Of a stretch of 64,000 nucleotides of DNA, positions 44,111-54,265 are shown in pieces. The notes under the pieces were generated by a model, which was not told the origin of the DNA, ran no database searches, and was given only the letters and a program-made list of their open reading frames with translations. The position numbers and the translations under genes were made by a program. This DNA is from PALSA-911 sp037442565 (GTDB lineage: Bacteria; Pseudomonadota; Alphaproteobacteria; Acetobacterales; Acetobacteraceae): the NCBI GenBank assembly GCA_037442565.1, contig JBBIQA010000003.1, forward strand, positions 11,426 through 75,425, read 5' to 3'. Every line of letters starts with the position of its first letter. The first letter of the stretch is position 1.

Positions 44111-45586
44111 ATGCTCGACATAGCCTTCGCCAAGCCCGCCATGCCGAAAGCCGGCGCGCTCGTCCTGCTGGTGGGAGAGGACGAAAAGCCGTCCGGGCTT
44201 TGGCAGCAGGCGGACCAGGCAACCGGCGGCGCGGTCACCCGCGCCATCGCCGCCGCTGCGTTCAAGGGCGGCAAGGGCAAAACCGTGTCGATCCCGGGGC
44301 CCGGCGCCGGCCTGTCGCGGATCGTGATCTTCGGGATCGGCAAACGCGGTGCCTTGACCGACCACAAGCTGGAGGAAGCCGGCGGCAGTCTGGCCGCACA
44401 GCTGGCGAGCGAAGCCACCGTTGCGATCAACGCGGAAGGCATGAACCCCGCCCAGGCCGCCAGCCTGGCGATGGGCGCGACGCTGCGCAGCTATCGCTTC
44501 GACCGCTACCGCACCAAGGAAAAGGCCGAGGACAAGCCGAAGCTCGCCAAGCTGACCGTGCTCGCCGATGATGCCGCGAAGGCCAAGACCGCCTATGCGC
44601 CGCTGCGGGCGGTGGCGGAGGGCGTGTTCCTGTCGCGCGACCTGGTCAGCGAGCCGCCGAACGTGCTGAACCCGGCGGAAATGGCGGATCGCTGCAAGAA
44701 GCTGACCGCGCTCGGCCTGAAGGTGGAGGTGTTCGGCCCGAAGGAAATGGCCAAGCTCGGCTTCGGTGCCCTGCTCGGCGTGGCCCAGGGCAGCGTGAAC
44801 GAACCGCGCATGGTGGTGATGCACTGGAATGGGGCGGGTGCCCGCAAAAGCAAGCACAAGAAGCTGGCTTTCGTGGGCAAGGGCGTGACCTTCGACACCG
44901 GCGGCATCAGCATCAAGCCGGCCGGCGGCATGGAGGACATGAAATGGGACATGGCCGGCGCCGGCACCGTCATCGGGCTGATGGCGGCACTTGCCGGCCG
45001 CCGCGCGAAAGTCGACGCGGTCGGCCTGGTCGGGCTGGTCGAGAACATGCCGTCCGGCAACGCCCAGCGCCCCGGCGACGTGGTGACCAGCTATTCCGGC
45101 CAGACCATCGAGGTGATCAACACCGACGCCGAAGGCCGCCTGGTGCTGGCCGACGTGCTTTGGTACTGCCAGCAGAAATTCGATCCGGAATTCATGATCG
45201 ACCTCGCCACCCTGACCGGCGCGATCATCATCGGCCTGGGCCACGAATACGCCGGCCTGTTCAGCAACGACGACACGCTTTCCGACCGCCTGACCGCCGC
45301 GGGCAAGGAAACCGGCGAACTGCTGTGGCGGATGCCGCTGGCGGATGCCTACGACAAGCAGATCAAATCCGACATCGCCGATATGAAGAATGTCGGCGGC
45401 CGGCCCGGCGGCTCGATCACCGCGGCCCAGTTCATCCAGCGCTTCGTCAACGCCAAGCCATGGGCGCACCTGGATATCGCCGGCACGGCCTGGAGCGGCA
45501 AGGACCACCCAACCAGCCCCAAAGGCGCCACCGCCTTCGGCGTCCGGCTGCTGGACCGCCTCGTCGCCGAGCATTACGAGGGGTGA
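44111..45586 (+). CDS. pepA: Leucyl aminopeptidase PepA
   Basis: 491-aa M17 aminopeptidase, usually a cytosolic hexamer with two metal ions. VGKGVTFDTGGISIKP, the metal-binding signature NTDAEGRLVLADVL, and KWDMAGAGTVIG are present; the N-terminal half is the usual variable macro-like domain. The start ATG at 44111 gives MLDIAFAKPAMPKAG. In E. coli PepA also binds DNA, but nothing here tests that. A group of three hairpins follows, then holC. Confidence 0.96.
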   Translation: MLDIAFAKPAMPKAGALVLLVGEDEKPSGLWQQADQATGGAVTRAIAAAAFKGGKGKTVSIPGPGAGLSRIVIFGIGKRGALTDHKLEEAGGSLAAQLASEATVAINAEGMNPAQAASLAMGATLRSYRFDRYRTKEKAEDKPKLAKLTVLADDAAKAKTAYAPLRAVAEGVFLSRDLVSEPPNVLNPAEMADRCKKLTALGLKVEVFGPKEMAKLGFGALLGVAQGSVNEPRMVVMHWNGAGARKSKHKKLAFVGKGVTFDTGGISIKPAGGMEDMKWDMAGAGTVIGLMAALAGRRAKVDAVGLVGLVENMPSGNAQRPGDVVTSYSGQTIEVINTDAEGRLVLADVLWYCQQKFDPEFMIDLATLTGAIIIGLGHEYAGLFSNDDTLSDRLTAAGKETGELLWRMPLADAYDKQIKSDIADMKNVGGRPGGSITAAQFIQRFVNAKPWAHLDIAGTAWSGKDHPTSPKGATAFGVRLLDRLVAEHYEG

Positions 45587-45605
45587 GGGTTGGTGAGACA
45601 AGCAA

Positions 45606-45728
45606 GGCCAGGGGGCTCTGCCCCCTGGCCCCCCGCTAAGGGCAAGCCCTTAGAACCCGCTACTTGGTTTGGGAGTGCAAGGGGGGCCAACCTTGCCCTT
45701 GCAGGGTCTCGGTCGGCCCCCCTTGCAC
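45606..45728. repeat. Three consecutive perfect stem-loops between pepA and holC
   Basis: (1) GGCCAGGGGGC-TCT-GCCCCCTGGCC, 45606-45630; (2) CTAAGGGC-AA-GCCCTTAG, 45636-45653; (3) GTGCAAGGGGGGCC and GGCCCCCCTTGCAC, 14-bp arms 45675-45688 and 45715-45728. They fill most of the 203-nt gap. The first may end pepA transcripts. The same style of hairpin recurs at the right end of the window. Confidence 0.85.
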
Positions 45729-45789
45729 CCGCCTGTCCTACCTCAAGCATCACCGGGGCTTCACCCACTCCCTCCCCCGCGTAACCCCG

Positions 45790-46230
45790 ATGACCGAGAT
45801 CGGGTTCTACCACCTGACACGGACGGGCCCCGAGCGGGCGTTGCCTCAGCTGTTGGGGCGGAGTTTGCAGGCGGGAAAGCGGGCGTTGGTGCTGTGCCGC
45901 GCGCAAGAGCGGGTGGCGGAACTGGATGCGGCGTTGTGGGCGGCGCCGGACTGGCTGCCGCACGGCACGGCCGCGGACGGCGACGCCGATTTGCAGCCGG
46001 TGTGGCTGACCACCGTGGACGAGGCGGCGAACGGGGCCGGTTTCCTGTTTTTGATCGACGGCCCGGAGACGGCCAGGCTTGCGGAATTCGAGCGGGTGTT
46101 CGATTTGTTCGATGGCAATGACGAGGCCGCGGTTCAGGCGGCGCGCGAGCGATGGAAGGCGGCGAAGGCCGCCGGCCATGCACTGACTTATTGGCAACAG
46201 GGCGAGCGGGGCTGGGAGAAGAAGGCCTGA
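45790..46230 (+). CDS. holC: DNA polymerase III subunit chi
   Basis: 146 aa, HolC family. MTEIGFYHLTRTGPERALPQLL matches the chi N-terminus, followed by RALVLCRAQERVAELDAALW and a downstream DGPETARLAEFERVFDLFDG. Chi links the clamp loader (via psi) to SSB; alphaproteobacteria often have chi without an evident psi. The start ATG is 45790. pepA-holC adjacency is widespread in proteobacteria and supports the call. Confidence 0.92.
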   Translation: MTEIGFYHLTRTGPERALPQLLGRSLQAGKRALVLCRAQERVAELDAALWAAPDWLPHGTAADGDADLQPVWLTTVDEAANGAGFLFLIDGPETARLAEFERVFDLFDGNDEAAVQAARERWKAAKAAGHALTYWQQGERGWEKKA

Positions 46231-46336
46231 GCAGGCCTTGTCCGCTTGGGGCTCGCATGACGTAGGTAATCATACCAGCTACGAAGACGTTGTTTTCCGG
46301 GTTATGCCGACGGCGTTCGGTGAGATGAGGCACCTG

Positions 46337-47548
46337 ATGGACTACGAAGACTTCTTCCGGAAGAACCTCGATGGCCTCCGCCGCGAAGGCAATTACCGGG
46401 TGTTCGCCGATCTGCAGCGCCGTGCCGGCGAGTTTCCGCGCGCGACGCATTTCCGCGAGCGCGACCGGGCGCAGGTAACGGTCTGGTGTTCCAACGATTA
46501 TCTGGGCATGGGCCAGCACCCCAGCGTGATCTCGGCGATGCACGAGGCGCTGGATCTGTGCGGCGCCGGCGCCGGCGGCACGCGCAACATCGCCGGCACC
46601 AACCATTATCATGTGCTGCTGGAACAGGAGCTGGCCGATCTGCACGGCACCGAGGCGGCGCTGCTGTTCAACTCCGGCTATATGTCCAACTGGGCCAGCC
46701 TGAGCACTTTGGCGGGCAGGATGCCCGGCTGCGTCGTGCTTTCGGACGAGGCCAACCACGCCTCGATGATCGAGGGCGTGCGCCACAGCCGGGCGGAAAA
46801 GCGGATTTTCAAGCATAACGACCCCGCCGACCTGGAGCGGAAGCTGGCGGCGCTGGACCCGGGCCGGCCGAAGCTGGTGGCGTTCGAGTCGGTCTATTCG
46901 ATGGACGGCGACATCGCCCCGATCGGCGAGCTTTGCGACGTGGCGGAAGCGCATGGCGCGATGACCTACATCGACGAGGTGCATGCGGTGGGGCTGTACG
47001 GCCCGCGCGGCGGCGGCATCACCGAGCGGGATGGCCTGGCGCACCGGCTGACGGTGATCGAGGGCACGTTGGCGAAGGCGTTCGGCGTGGTCGGCGGCTA
47101 CATCGCGGGGTCCGCCGCGCTGTGCGATTTCGTGCGCAGCTTCGCCTCCGGCTTCATCTTCACGACCTCCGTGCCGCCGGCGGTGGCCGCGGGGGCACTG
47201 GCGGCGGTTCGGCATCTGAAGGCGAGCAGCGCGGAGCGCAACCGCCAGCAGGAACGGGTGGCGACGCTGCGCCGGATGCTGGATGCGCACCGGGTGCCGC
47301 ATTACGACAACCCGAGCCATATCGTGCCGGTGATGGTCGGCGATCCGGTGCGCTGCAAGCAGATCAGTGACCAACTGCTGGAGCAGTACGGGATTTATGT
47401 GCAGCCGATCAATTACCCGACCGTGCCGCGTGGCACGGAGCGGCTGCGCATTACCCCCTCGCCCATGCACAGCGACGAGGACATCGCCCATCTGGTGGGT
47501 GCGTTGTCGGCGATCTGGTCCGAACTCAGCCTGCAGCGGGCTGCCTAG
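46337..47548 (+). CDS. hemA: 5-aminolevulinate synthase (ALAS)
   Basis: PLP enzyme that condenses glycine and succinyl-CoA to 5-aminolevulinate, the C4 route of heme synthesis that marks alphaproteobacteria. 403 aa, normal length. The N-terminus MDYEDFFRKNLDGLRREGNYRVF, SNDYLGMGQHP, and GTLAKAFGVVGGYIAG with Lys247 as the PLP residue are family-specific; the C-terminal INYPTVPRGTERLRITPSP is the ALAS signature that separates it from KBL and BioF. A GAGG precedes the ATG at 46337. An upstream in-frame ATG (46304) lacks support. Confidence 0.96.
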   Translation: MDYEDFFRKNLDGLRREGNYRVFADLQRRAGEFPRATHFRERDRAQVTVWCSNDYLGMGQHPSVISAMHEALDLCGAGAGGTRNIAGTNHYHVLLEQELADLHGTEAALLFNSGYMSNWASLSTLAGRMPGCVVLSDEANHASMIEGVRHSRAEKRIFKHNDPADLERKLAALDPGRPKLVAFESVYSMDGDIAPIGELCDVAEAHGAMTYIDEVHAVGLYGPRGGGITERDGLAHRLTVIEGTLAKAFGVVGGYIAGSAALCDFVRSFASGFIFTTSVPPAVAAGALAAVRHLKASSAERNRQQERVATLRRMLDAHRVPHYDNPSHIVPVMVGDPVRCKQISDQLLEQYGIYVQPINYPTVPRGTERLRITPSPMHSDEDIAHLVGALSAIWSELSLQRAA

Positions 47549-47636
47549 GCGGTGTAAGGGGTTAAACGGGCAGGACTTGTTCGATACCGGCAGGCCGCCC
47601 ATTTGAATTTCGGTTCAACAAATGGAGTAGCGATAC

Positions 47637-47933
47637 GTGACGACAGGAAATGACGACAAGACCTCGCGGCGGTCGGTACTTCGGGCGGGCGTGACCGGCC
47701 TCGCTGCCGTGGGCGCCGTCGGCGCCGGCATGACCGTGGCCGGGCAGGGGCAGGCGCGGGCGCAGACCAAGCTGGCCCAGAAGCTGGTGCAGTATGTCGA
47801 GGTTTCGAAGAAGCCGAACCAGCATTGCGGCAATTGCAGCCAGTTCGTGGCACCCAACGCCTGCAAGATCGTGCAGGGTGAAATCGCGCCTACCGGCTGG
47901 TGCGTATCCTGGGCGCCGGCGCCGAAGAGCTGA
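47637..47933 (+). CDS. High-potential iron-sulfur protein (HiPIP)
   Basis: 98-aa precursor of a small periplasmic [4Fe-4S] electron carrier. SRRSVLRAG is a twin-arginine signal with cleavage near ARA/Q (about residue 42). The mature part has the four cluster cysteines Cys64, Cys67, Cys76 and Cys89 in CGNCSQFV, NACKIVQG and GWCVSWAP, matching HiPIP spacing. HiPIPs donate electrons to reaction centres or terminal oxidases. The start is a GTG at 47637 with GGAG upstream; no in-frame ATG precedes the signal. Confidence 0.95.
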   Translation: MTTGNDDKTSRRSVLRAGVTGLAAVGAVGAGMTVAGQGQARAQTKLAQKLVQYVEVSKKPNQHCGNCSQFVAPNACKIVQGEIAPTGWCVSWAPAPKS

Positions 47934-48012
47934 TCCTGATTTTCGGCGCGGCACGGGACGCCTCGGCCATCCCGCGCCGCGCCAGCGCCTGACGGACTGC
48001 CGGAACGGGTCG

Positions 48013-48309
48013 TCAGGAAGGCCGGCGTTTGCCGGCATTGAGTTCGGCACGAATTTCCGCCGCCAATTCGGGATTGGCACGGCGGAGTTGGCTGGCGCGC
48101 AAAGCCGCGGCCACGCCGGGTATGGATGACACTTCCCAGCTTTCAAGGAACATCAGGTCGGCGGCGGAGTTCGCGTCGCGGATCGTGCTGAGCGCGCGCC
48201 GCAGGGCCTGGGTATGAACCACGCCGGTCAGGGAGGTTGGCGTGAGCGGATCCATTTGGGTCTGGGCCTGGGACAAGGCAGTTGCGGAAGACCGGATTTG
48301 GGGATGCAT
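48013..48309 (-). CDS. Small hypothetical protein
   Basis: 98 aa, unknown. A mostly helical sequence with HTQALRRALSTIRDANSAADL and a basic C-terminal half (RASQLRRANPELAAEIRAEL). The ATG at 48309 follows GGAG by 7 nt. It carries no membrane segment or signal and no family I recognise. It converges on the HiPIP gene. Confidence 0.5.
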   Translation of the reverse strand: MHPQIRSSATALSQAQTQMDPLTPTSLTGVVHTQALRRALSTIRDANSAADLMFLESWEVSSIPGVAAALRASQLRRANPELAAEIRAELNAGKRRPS

Positions 48310-48503
48310 CGAGCGGCTCCATCCTGGTTCAGGCTATCACAGCCTCATTAGGGGGGCCGGTGCCCCCGATGCCAGCCCAAATCGACGATGTGCCTGTTAA
48401 ATAAAAGTGACCTGCCAAAGGGTCGGTTACGATGATTTGACATAAATCGCGCAAGTCTTGCCGGCTTCGGCGAAGATCTACAATCGGGCGTTCTTAAAAT
48501 TGG

Positions 48504-48536
48504 AAAGGCCGGCATCCCCTGGGAATACCGGCCTTT
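48504..48536. terminator. Rho-independent terminator of ahcY
   Basis: A 9-bp stem AAAGGCCGG/CCGGCCTTT, with a partly paired interior, is followed by TTTTTATT on the plus strand and by CCAATTTT on the minus strand. It lies about 33 nt after the ahcY stop on the minus strand. The remaining 48310-48503 shows only a short GGGGGCC/GGTGCCCCC hairpin near 48350 and no gene. Confidence 0.8.
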
Positions 48537-48568
48537 TTATTAACGCCTGATTAACAGCCGTTCACATC

Positions 48569-49873
<1,305 letters not shown>

Positions 49874-49903
49874 GGCGGTGTCTTTCACTGGGATGGCGGG
49901 CTC

Positions 49904-49923
49904 ATATAAGGATATCCGCATAT
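49904..49923. promoter_or_regulatory. Putative SAH/SAM-metabolism operator upstream of ahcY
   Basis: ATATAAGGATATCCGCATAT: ATAT-n2-GGATATCC-n2-ATAT, symmetric at all fixed positions, 31 nt upstream of the ahcY ATG. ArsR-family regulators of the SAH/methionine cycle bind AT-rich palindromes of this kind in alphaproteobacteria and deltaproteobacteria. The regulator is not in the window. Confidence 0.5.
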
Positions 49924-50086
49924 TTGCAAGACAGATGAGCCGGGCCGGATGCTCTGGCGCATCGCCCAGCGCCCATCGCCCATCGCCCAGCGCCGGGCAG
50001 CGCCGGGCGCGCGCCTGCGCGACGAGACGCCCTTCGCCCCCGGAACTCGTCTGTTTGGAAACAGGGCCTTCAGGCCAGGCCTTGGC

Positions 50087-52879
50087 TCAGTGCGCCTCGG
50101 CCCAGTTCCTGCCAGTGCCGGTTTCCACCACCAGCGGCACGGACAGCACCACCGCGGCTTCCATTACCTGCCGGGCGAGCGCCGCGAGTGCCTCGGCTTC
50201 CGCCTCCGGCGCCTCGAACAGCAATTCGTCGTGCACCTGCAGCAGCAGCCGGGATTTCAGGCCGGCCTTGCGCATGAAAGCGGGCAGGCGGACCATGGCG
50301 CGCTTGATGATGTCCGCCGCGCCGCCCTGCAGCGGTGCGTTGATCGCCTGGCGCTCGCCGTAGCCGCGCCTGGCCGGGTTCTTGTCGGCGATGCCGGGGA
50401 TCCAGCAGCGCCGGCCAAACGGGCTGGTGACGTAGCCGTTCTCCCGCGCCTCGGCCTTGGTACGGTCCATATAGGTGCGGATGGCGGGATAGCGGGCGAA
50501 ATAGGCGTCGATATAGAGTTTCGCCTCGCCCGGGGCGACGCCGAGCTGGCGTGCCAGGCCGAAGGCGCTGATGCCGTAGATGATGCCGAAATTGATCGCC
50601 TTGGCGCGCCGGCGGGTCATCGGGTCCATGCCGGCCATCGGAATGGCGAACACCTCGCTGGCGGTACGGGCGTGGATGTCCTCGCCCTTCAGGAAGCTTT
50701 CCTTGAGCTGCGGGATATCGGCGACATGCGCCAGCAGGCGCAGCTCGATCTGCGAGTAGTCGGCACTGACCAGCACATGGCCGGGCTCGGCGATGAAGGC
50801 ACGGCGGATGCGGCTGCCTTCCTCGGTGCGGACCGGGATGTTCTGCAGGTTGGGGTCGGTGGAGGACAGCCGCCCGGTGGAGGCGATCGCCATGGCGAAG
50901 CTGGTGTGGACGCGCCCGGTTTCCGGGTTGATCTGGCCGACCAGCGCATCGGCATAGGTGGATTTCAGCTTCGCCAGCTGCCGCCATTCGAGGATCTGCG
51001 CCGGCAGCTCATGGCCCTGGTCGGCCAGGTTCTGCAGCACCGAGGCGTCGGTGCCCCAGGCGCCGGTCTTCATGCGCTTGCCGCCGGGGAGGCCCATCTC
51101 GTCGAACAGCACTTCGCCAAGCTGCTTGGCGCTGGCGACGTTGAACTCGTGTCCGGCCAGGCGATGGATGTTGGTTTCCATCACCGCCATGCGCTGTTCG
51201 AAATCGAGCGACATGCGGCGCAGATCGGCCTCGTCCACCTTCACGCCCGCCCGTTCCATTTCCAGCAGCACCGGGATCAGGCGGCGTTCCACCTGCTCGT
51301 ACAGCGCCAGGGCGCGGGCGGCGCGCAGACGGGGATGCAGGATCTGCCACAGGCGCAGCGTGACGTCGGCGTCCTCGGCGGCGTAGGGGGTGGCGCGCTC
51401 GATCGGCACCTGGGCGAAGCTGAGGCGGTTGCGGCCGGTGCCGGTGACCTCGTCGAAGGGGATCGGGGTGTGGCCGAGATGCAGGACCGACAATTCGTCC
51501 ATGCCGTGGCCGTGCAGGCCGGCCTCCATCGCGTAGGAGATCAGCATGGTGTCGTCCACCGGCGCGGGCAGCGGGAAGCCGGCGCGGCTGAGCACCATCA
51601 GGTCGAACTTGGCGTTCTGCAGGATCTTCAGCACCGTGGGATCGGCCAGCAGCGGGCCGAGGATGGCGATGGCGTCGGCCAGCTTGAGCTGCGGGGTGAG
51701 TTCCTCATGTCCCAGCGGCACGTAGCAGGCGCGACCGGGGGCGGTGGCCAGCGAGAAGCCGATCAGCCTGGCGCGGGTGGCGTCCAGCCCGTCGGTTTCG
51801 GTGTCCAGCCCGAGAATGCCGGCGGCGTGGGCCGCGGCGACCCAGGCGCGCAGGGCGTCGGGTTCGGACACTGTCTCATAGGGGCCGAAGGCGGGCTGGC
51901 CGGCCGCCGGAGGTTCGGGGACCGGCGCCGGGGCGCCGCCGGTTGCGGTCCGGGCGGGAGTTTCCGGTTGGTCGTCGAGGCCGAGGCGGGAGGCGATACT
52001 CCGAAAACCCTGCGCGGCGAGGAAGGCACCGAGCTTCGGCTTTTCCGGCTCGCGCACGCCCAGCGCTTCCACAGGCACCGGCAGCGGCGCGTCCTCGCGC
52101 AGTTCCACCAGCTTGCGGGAGATGCGGGCCTTGTCGGCGTGCTCGATCAGCGAATCGCGGCGCTTGGACGGCTTCATGCCCTCCGCCGCCGCCAGCACTT
52201 TCTCCACGTCACCGAATTCGTTGATCAGCAGGGCGGCGGTTTTTGGGCCGATGCCTGGAATGCCCGGGACGTTGTCCACGCTGTCGCCCATCAGGGCCTG
52301 GACTTCCACCAGCTTTTCCGGCGTGACGCCGAACTTTTCCATCACCTCGGCCGGGCCGATCGGCTTCTGCTTGATCGGGTCCAGCATGTCCACGCCGGGC
52401 CGGATCAGCTGCATCAAATCCTTGTCGGAGGAGACGATGCTGGTGCGCCCGCCCATGTCGCTGACCGCGCGGGCATAGGAGGCGATCAGGTCGTCAGCCT
52501 CCCAGTCGTCCAGTTCGATGCCGGGCACGCCGAACGCGGCGGTGGCTTCGCGCACCAGGGCGAATTGCGGCACCAGTTCTTCCGGCGCCGGCGGGCGATG
52601 GGCCTTGTACTGGTCGTAGAGGCGGTTGCGGAAGGTCAGCCGCCCGGCGTCGAAAATCACCGCGATGTGGGTGCCGACATGCTCGCGCAGCAGCTTGGCG
52701 AGCATGTTGGCGAAGCCGAACACGGCGTTCACCGGCGTACCGTCCGGCCGGGTCATCATCGGCAGGGCATGGAAGGCGCGGAAGATGAAGCCCGAGCCGT
52801 CGATCAGGACAAGATGCGGCCTGCCCGCCGGCGGGGCGGATGCCTCGGGCGTCAGCGCCGGGGCAGCTTCCGGATCAAT
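50087..52879 (-). CDS. polA: DNA polymerase I (5'-nuclease, 3'-5' exonuclease, polymerase)
   Basis: Repair and replication polymerase, about 930 aa with the start used here. The N-terminal 5'-nuclease has SSDKDLMQLI and GDSVDNVPGIPGIGPKTAA. The proofreading domain is intact: LGLDTETDGLD (Asp/Glu of Exo I) and NAKFDLMVL. The polymerase domain has SADYSQIELRLLAHVAD (motif A), KAINFGIIYGISAFGLA (O helix) and LLQVHDELLFEAPE (motif C). The first ATG (52759) would delete the conserved LVLIDGSGFIFRAFHALP segment with its metal Asp. The frame is open upstream to a TGA but has no ATG, GTG or TTG; the best candidate is ATT at 52879, whose last T begins the TGA stop of the zinc-finger gene. Confidence 0.95.
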   Translation of the reverse strand: MDPEAAPALTPEASAPPAGRPHLVLIDGSGFIFRAFHALPMMTRPDGTPVNAVFGFANMLAKLLREHVGTHIAVIFDAGRLTFRNRLYDQYKAHRPPAPEELVPQFALVREATAAFGVPGIELDDWEADDLIASYARAVSDMGGRTSIVSSDKDLMQLIRPGVDMLDPIKQKPIGPAEVMEKFGVTPEKLVEVQALMGDSVDNVPGIPGIGPKTAALLINEFGDVEKVLAAAEGMKPSKRRDSLIEHADKARISRKLVELREDAPLPVPVEALGVREPEKPKLGAFLAAQGFRSIASRLGLDDQPETPARTATGGAPAPVPEPPAAGQPAFGPYETVSEPDALRAWVAAAHAAGILGLDTETDGLDATRARLIGFSLATAPGRACYVPLGHEELTPQLKLADAIAILGPLLADPTVLKILQNAKFDLMVLSRAGFPLPAPVDDTMLISYAMEAGLHGHGMDELSVLHLGHTPIPFDEVTGTGRNRLSFAQVPIERATPYAAEDADVTLRLWQILHPRLRAARALALYEQVERRLIPVLLEMERAGVKVDEADLRRMSLDFEQRMAVMETNIHRLAGHEFNVASAKQLGEVLFDEMGLPGGKRMKTGAWGTDASVLQNLADQGHELPAQILEWRQLAKLKSTYADALVGQINPETGRVHTSFAMAIASTGRLSSTDPNLQNIPVRTEEGSRIRRAFIAEPGHVLVSADYSQIELRLLAHVADIPQLKESFLKGEDIHARTASEVFAIPMAGMDPMTRRRAKAINFGIIYGISAFGLARQLGVAPGEAKLYIDAYFARYPAIRTYMDRTKAEARENGYVTSPFGRRCWIPGIADKNPARRGYGERQAINAPLQGGAADIIKRAMVRLPAFMRKAGLKSRLLLQVHDELLFEAPEAEAEALAALARQVMEAAVVLSVPLVVETGTGRNWAEAH

Positions 52880-53066
52880 GTCCGTTGTCGTGGCCGGCTC
52901 CTGCGTTCAGCACGTACAGGCGCGAGCAGTACGGGCACATCACCTGCTGCTCGACGATGCGCAGGAACACGCGGGGATGACCCAGCGCGCCATCGCCGCC
53001 GTCGCAGGCCACGGTGCGGTCGTCGACGTGAATGATCTCGGTCGGGGTCGGGGCGCCGTCCGGCAT
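52875..53066 (-). CDS. Zinc-finger domain protein (zf-CHCC type)
   Basis: 63-aa protein. ACDGGDGALGHPRVFLRI gives Cys and His, and MCPYCSRLYVL the CxxC, matching the CHCC zinc-finger family also seen as NDUFS6-like proteins of alphaproteobacteria. AAAGGATT precedes the ATG at 53066. The stop overlaps the proposed polA ATT start, implying co-translation of this protein and polA. Role unknown. Confidence 0.85.
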   Translation of the reverse strand: MPDGAPTPTEIIHVDDRTVACDGGDGALGHPRVFLRIVEQQVMCPYCSRLYVLNAGAGHDNGH

Positions 53067-53111
53067 GTTAATCCTTTGGGGTCTAGCCTAAGTGGGTCTG
53101 ATGGGTGGCCG

Positions 53112-54119
53112 ATGATAGCGATGCGGGCTGTGCATTCAACTGCTTCCAGAGTGGGGGCCTTGTTGCTGTGCCTTGTGGCGCTGACCGGCTGCATGTCCGT
53201 GACCGTTGAACCGGGACCGCCGATCACCGCGCCGGCGCAGACGACCGACGCGTTCGTGATGGCGGACGGCCTGCGGCTGCCCTACCGGGCGTGGATGCCG
53301 GAAGGCGACCCGTGGGCCGTGGTGCTGGCGCTGCACGGCATGAACGACAGCCGCGACGCCTGGGAAATCCCCGCCCCCGACCTGAACGCCGCCGGCATCG
53401 CGGTGTTCGCGCCAGACCAGCGCGGCTTCGGCGACACGGCGGTGCGCGGCTACTGGCCGGGCGGCGACGCCCTGGCCGCCGATGCGGGGCAGATGGCGCG
53501 TTTGCTGCGGGCGCGGTTTCCCCATGCCAAGCTGATTCTGATGGGCGAGAGCATGGGGGCCGCGGTGCTGATGCGCCTGGCAACCGGGCCGCATCCGCCG
53601 AAGGTGGACGGCTATGTGCTGATCGCCCCGGCGGTCTGGGGCCGCGCGGCGATGAACCCGGCGATGCGCGGGATGCTGTGGCTGGCCGCCAACCTGGTGC
53701 CGGGCATGGAGCTGACCGGCGGCGGCCTGCACATCACCGCCAGCGACAACCGGCCGGCGCTGATCCGCCTGTCCACCGATCCGCTGACCCTGAAGGAGAC
53801 CCGGGTGGACACGCTGCGCGGGCTGGTGGACCTTATGGACGAGGCACAGGCCGCCGCGCCGCGCTTCGATGTTCCGGCCCTGGTGCTGTACGGCGGCAAG
53901 GACGAGGTGATCCCGCCGCGGGCCACCCGGCTGATCTGGGACCGGATGCCGGGCCGGGTGCGCCGCGCCTTCTATCCCGACGGCTACCATCTGCTGCTGC
54001 GCGACCTCGGCCGCAGCGAAGAGATCGGCGACGTGGTGACCTGGATCGCCGATCCCGAGGCGCCGCTGCCCAGCGGCGCGGATGCGTGGGCCGCCGCATG
54101 GCTGGCGCAGGCAAAATGA
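53112..54119 (+). CDS. Lipoprotein alpha/beta hydrolase (monoglyceride-lipase-like)
   Basis: 335-aa predicted lipoprotein. The lipobox LVALTGC follows a signal helix. The hydrolase domain has ALHGMNDSRDAWE (oxyanion region), the nucleophile elbow MGESMGAAV, Asp in YGGKDEVIPP and His in PDGYHLLLRD, a complete triad. It is related to monoacylglycerol lipase and lysophospholipase enzymes (Hydrolase_4) and probably acts on membrane lipids in the periplasm. Start ATG is 53112, with a second Met three codons on. Confidence 0.9.
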   Translation: MIAMRAVHSTASRVGALLLCLVALTGCMSVTVEPGPPITAPAQTTDAFVMADGLRLPYRAWMPEGDPWAVVLALHGMNDSRDAWEIPAPDLNAAGIAVFAPDQRGFGDTAVRGYWPGGDALAADAGQMARLLRARFPHAKLILMGESMGAAVLMRLATGPHPPKVDGYVLIAPAVWGRAAMNPAMRGMLWLAANLVPGMELTGGGLHITASDNRPALIRLSTDPLTLKETRVDTLRGLVDLMDEAQAAAPRFDVPALVLYGGKDEVIPPRATRLIWDRMPGRVRRAFYPDGYHLLLRDLGRSEEIGDVVTWIADPEAPLPSGADAWAAAWLAQAK

Positions 54120-54188
54120 GGCTGTCCGGCGACAAAGTGGACGTGGCCCTTTCATCCCCGGTCATTTCCGGCTATGAGCGCGATCATT

Positions 54189-54265
54189 GGACCCGTAGCT
54201 CAGCTGGATAGAGCGTCGCCCTCCGAAGGCGAAGGTCGCACGTTCGAATCGTGTCGGGTCCGCCA
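54189..54265 (+). tRNA. tRNA-Arg (anticodon CCG)
   Basis: 77 nt. Acceptor GGACCCG/CGGGTCC, D arm with AGCTCAGCTGGATAGAG, anticodon stem TCGCC/GGCGA around CTCCGAA (CCG), T loop TTCGAAT, and an encoded CCA. It decodes CGG arginine codons. Confidence 0.97.

Noticed and set aside
49960..50020. GCCCATC/GCCCAGC heptamer-like tandem repeats upstream of ahcY
   Set aside because: Short, irregular, low-complexity GC-rich stretch between polA and ahcY; no symmetry or spacing that suggests an operator.
49949..53035. Plus-strand open frame of 1028 codons
   Set aside because: Antisense to polA, whose minus-strand frame has all polymerase motifs; the length is a by-product of high GC.
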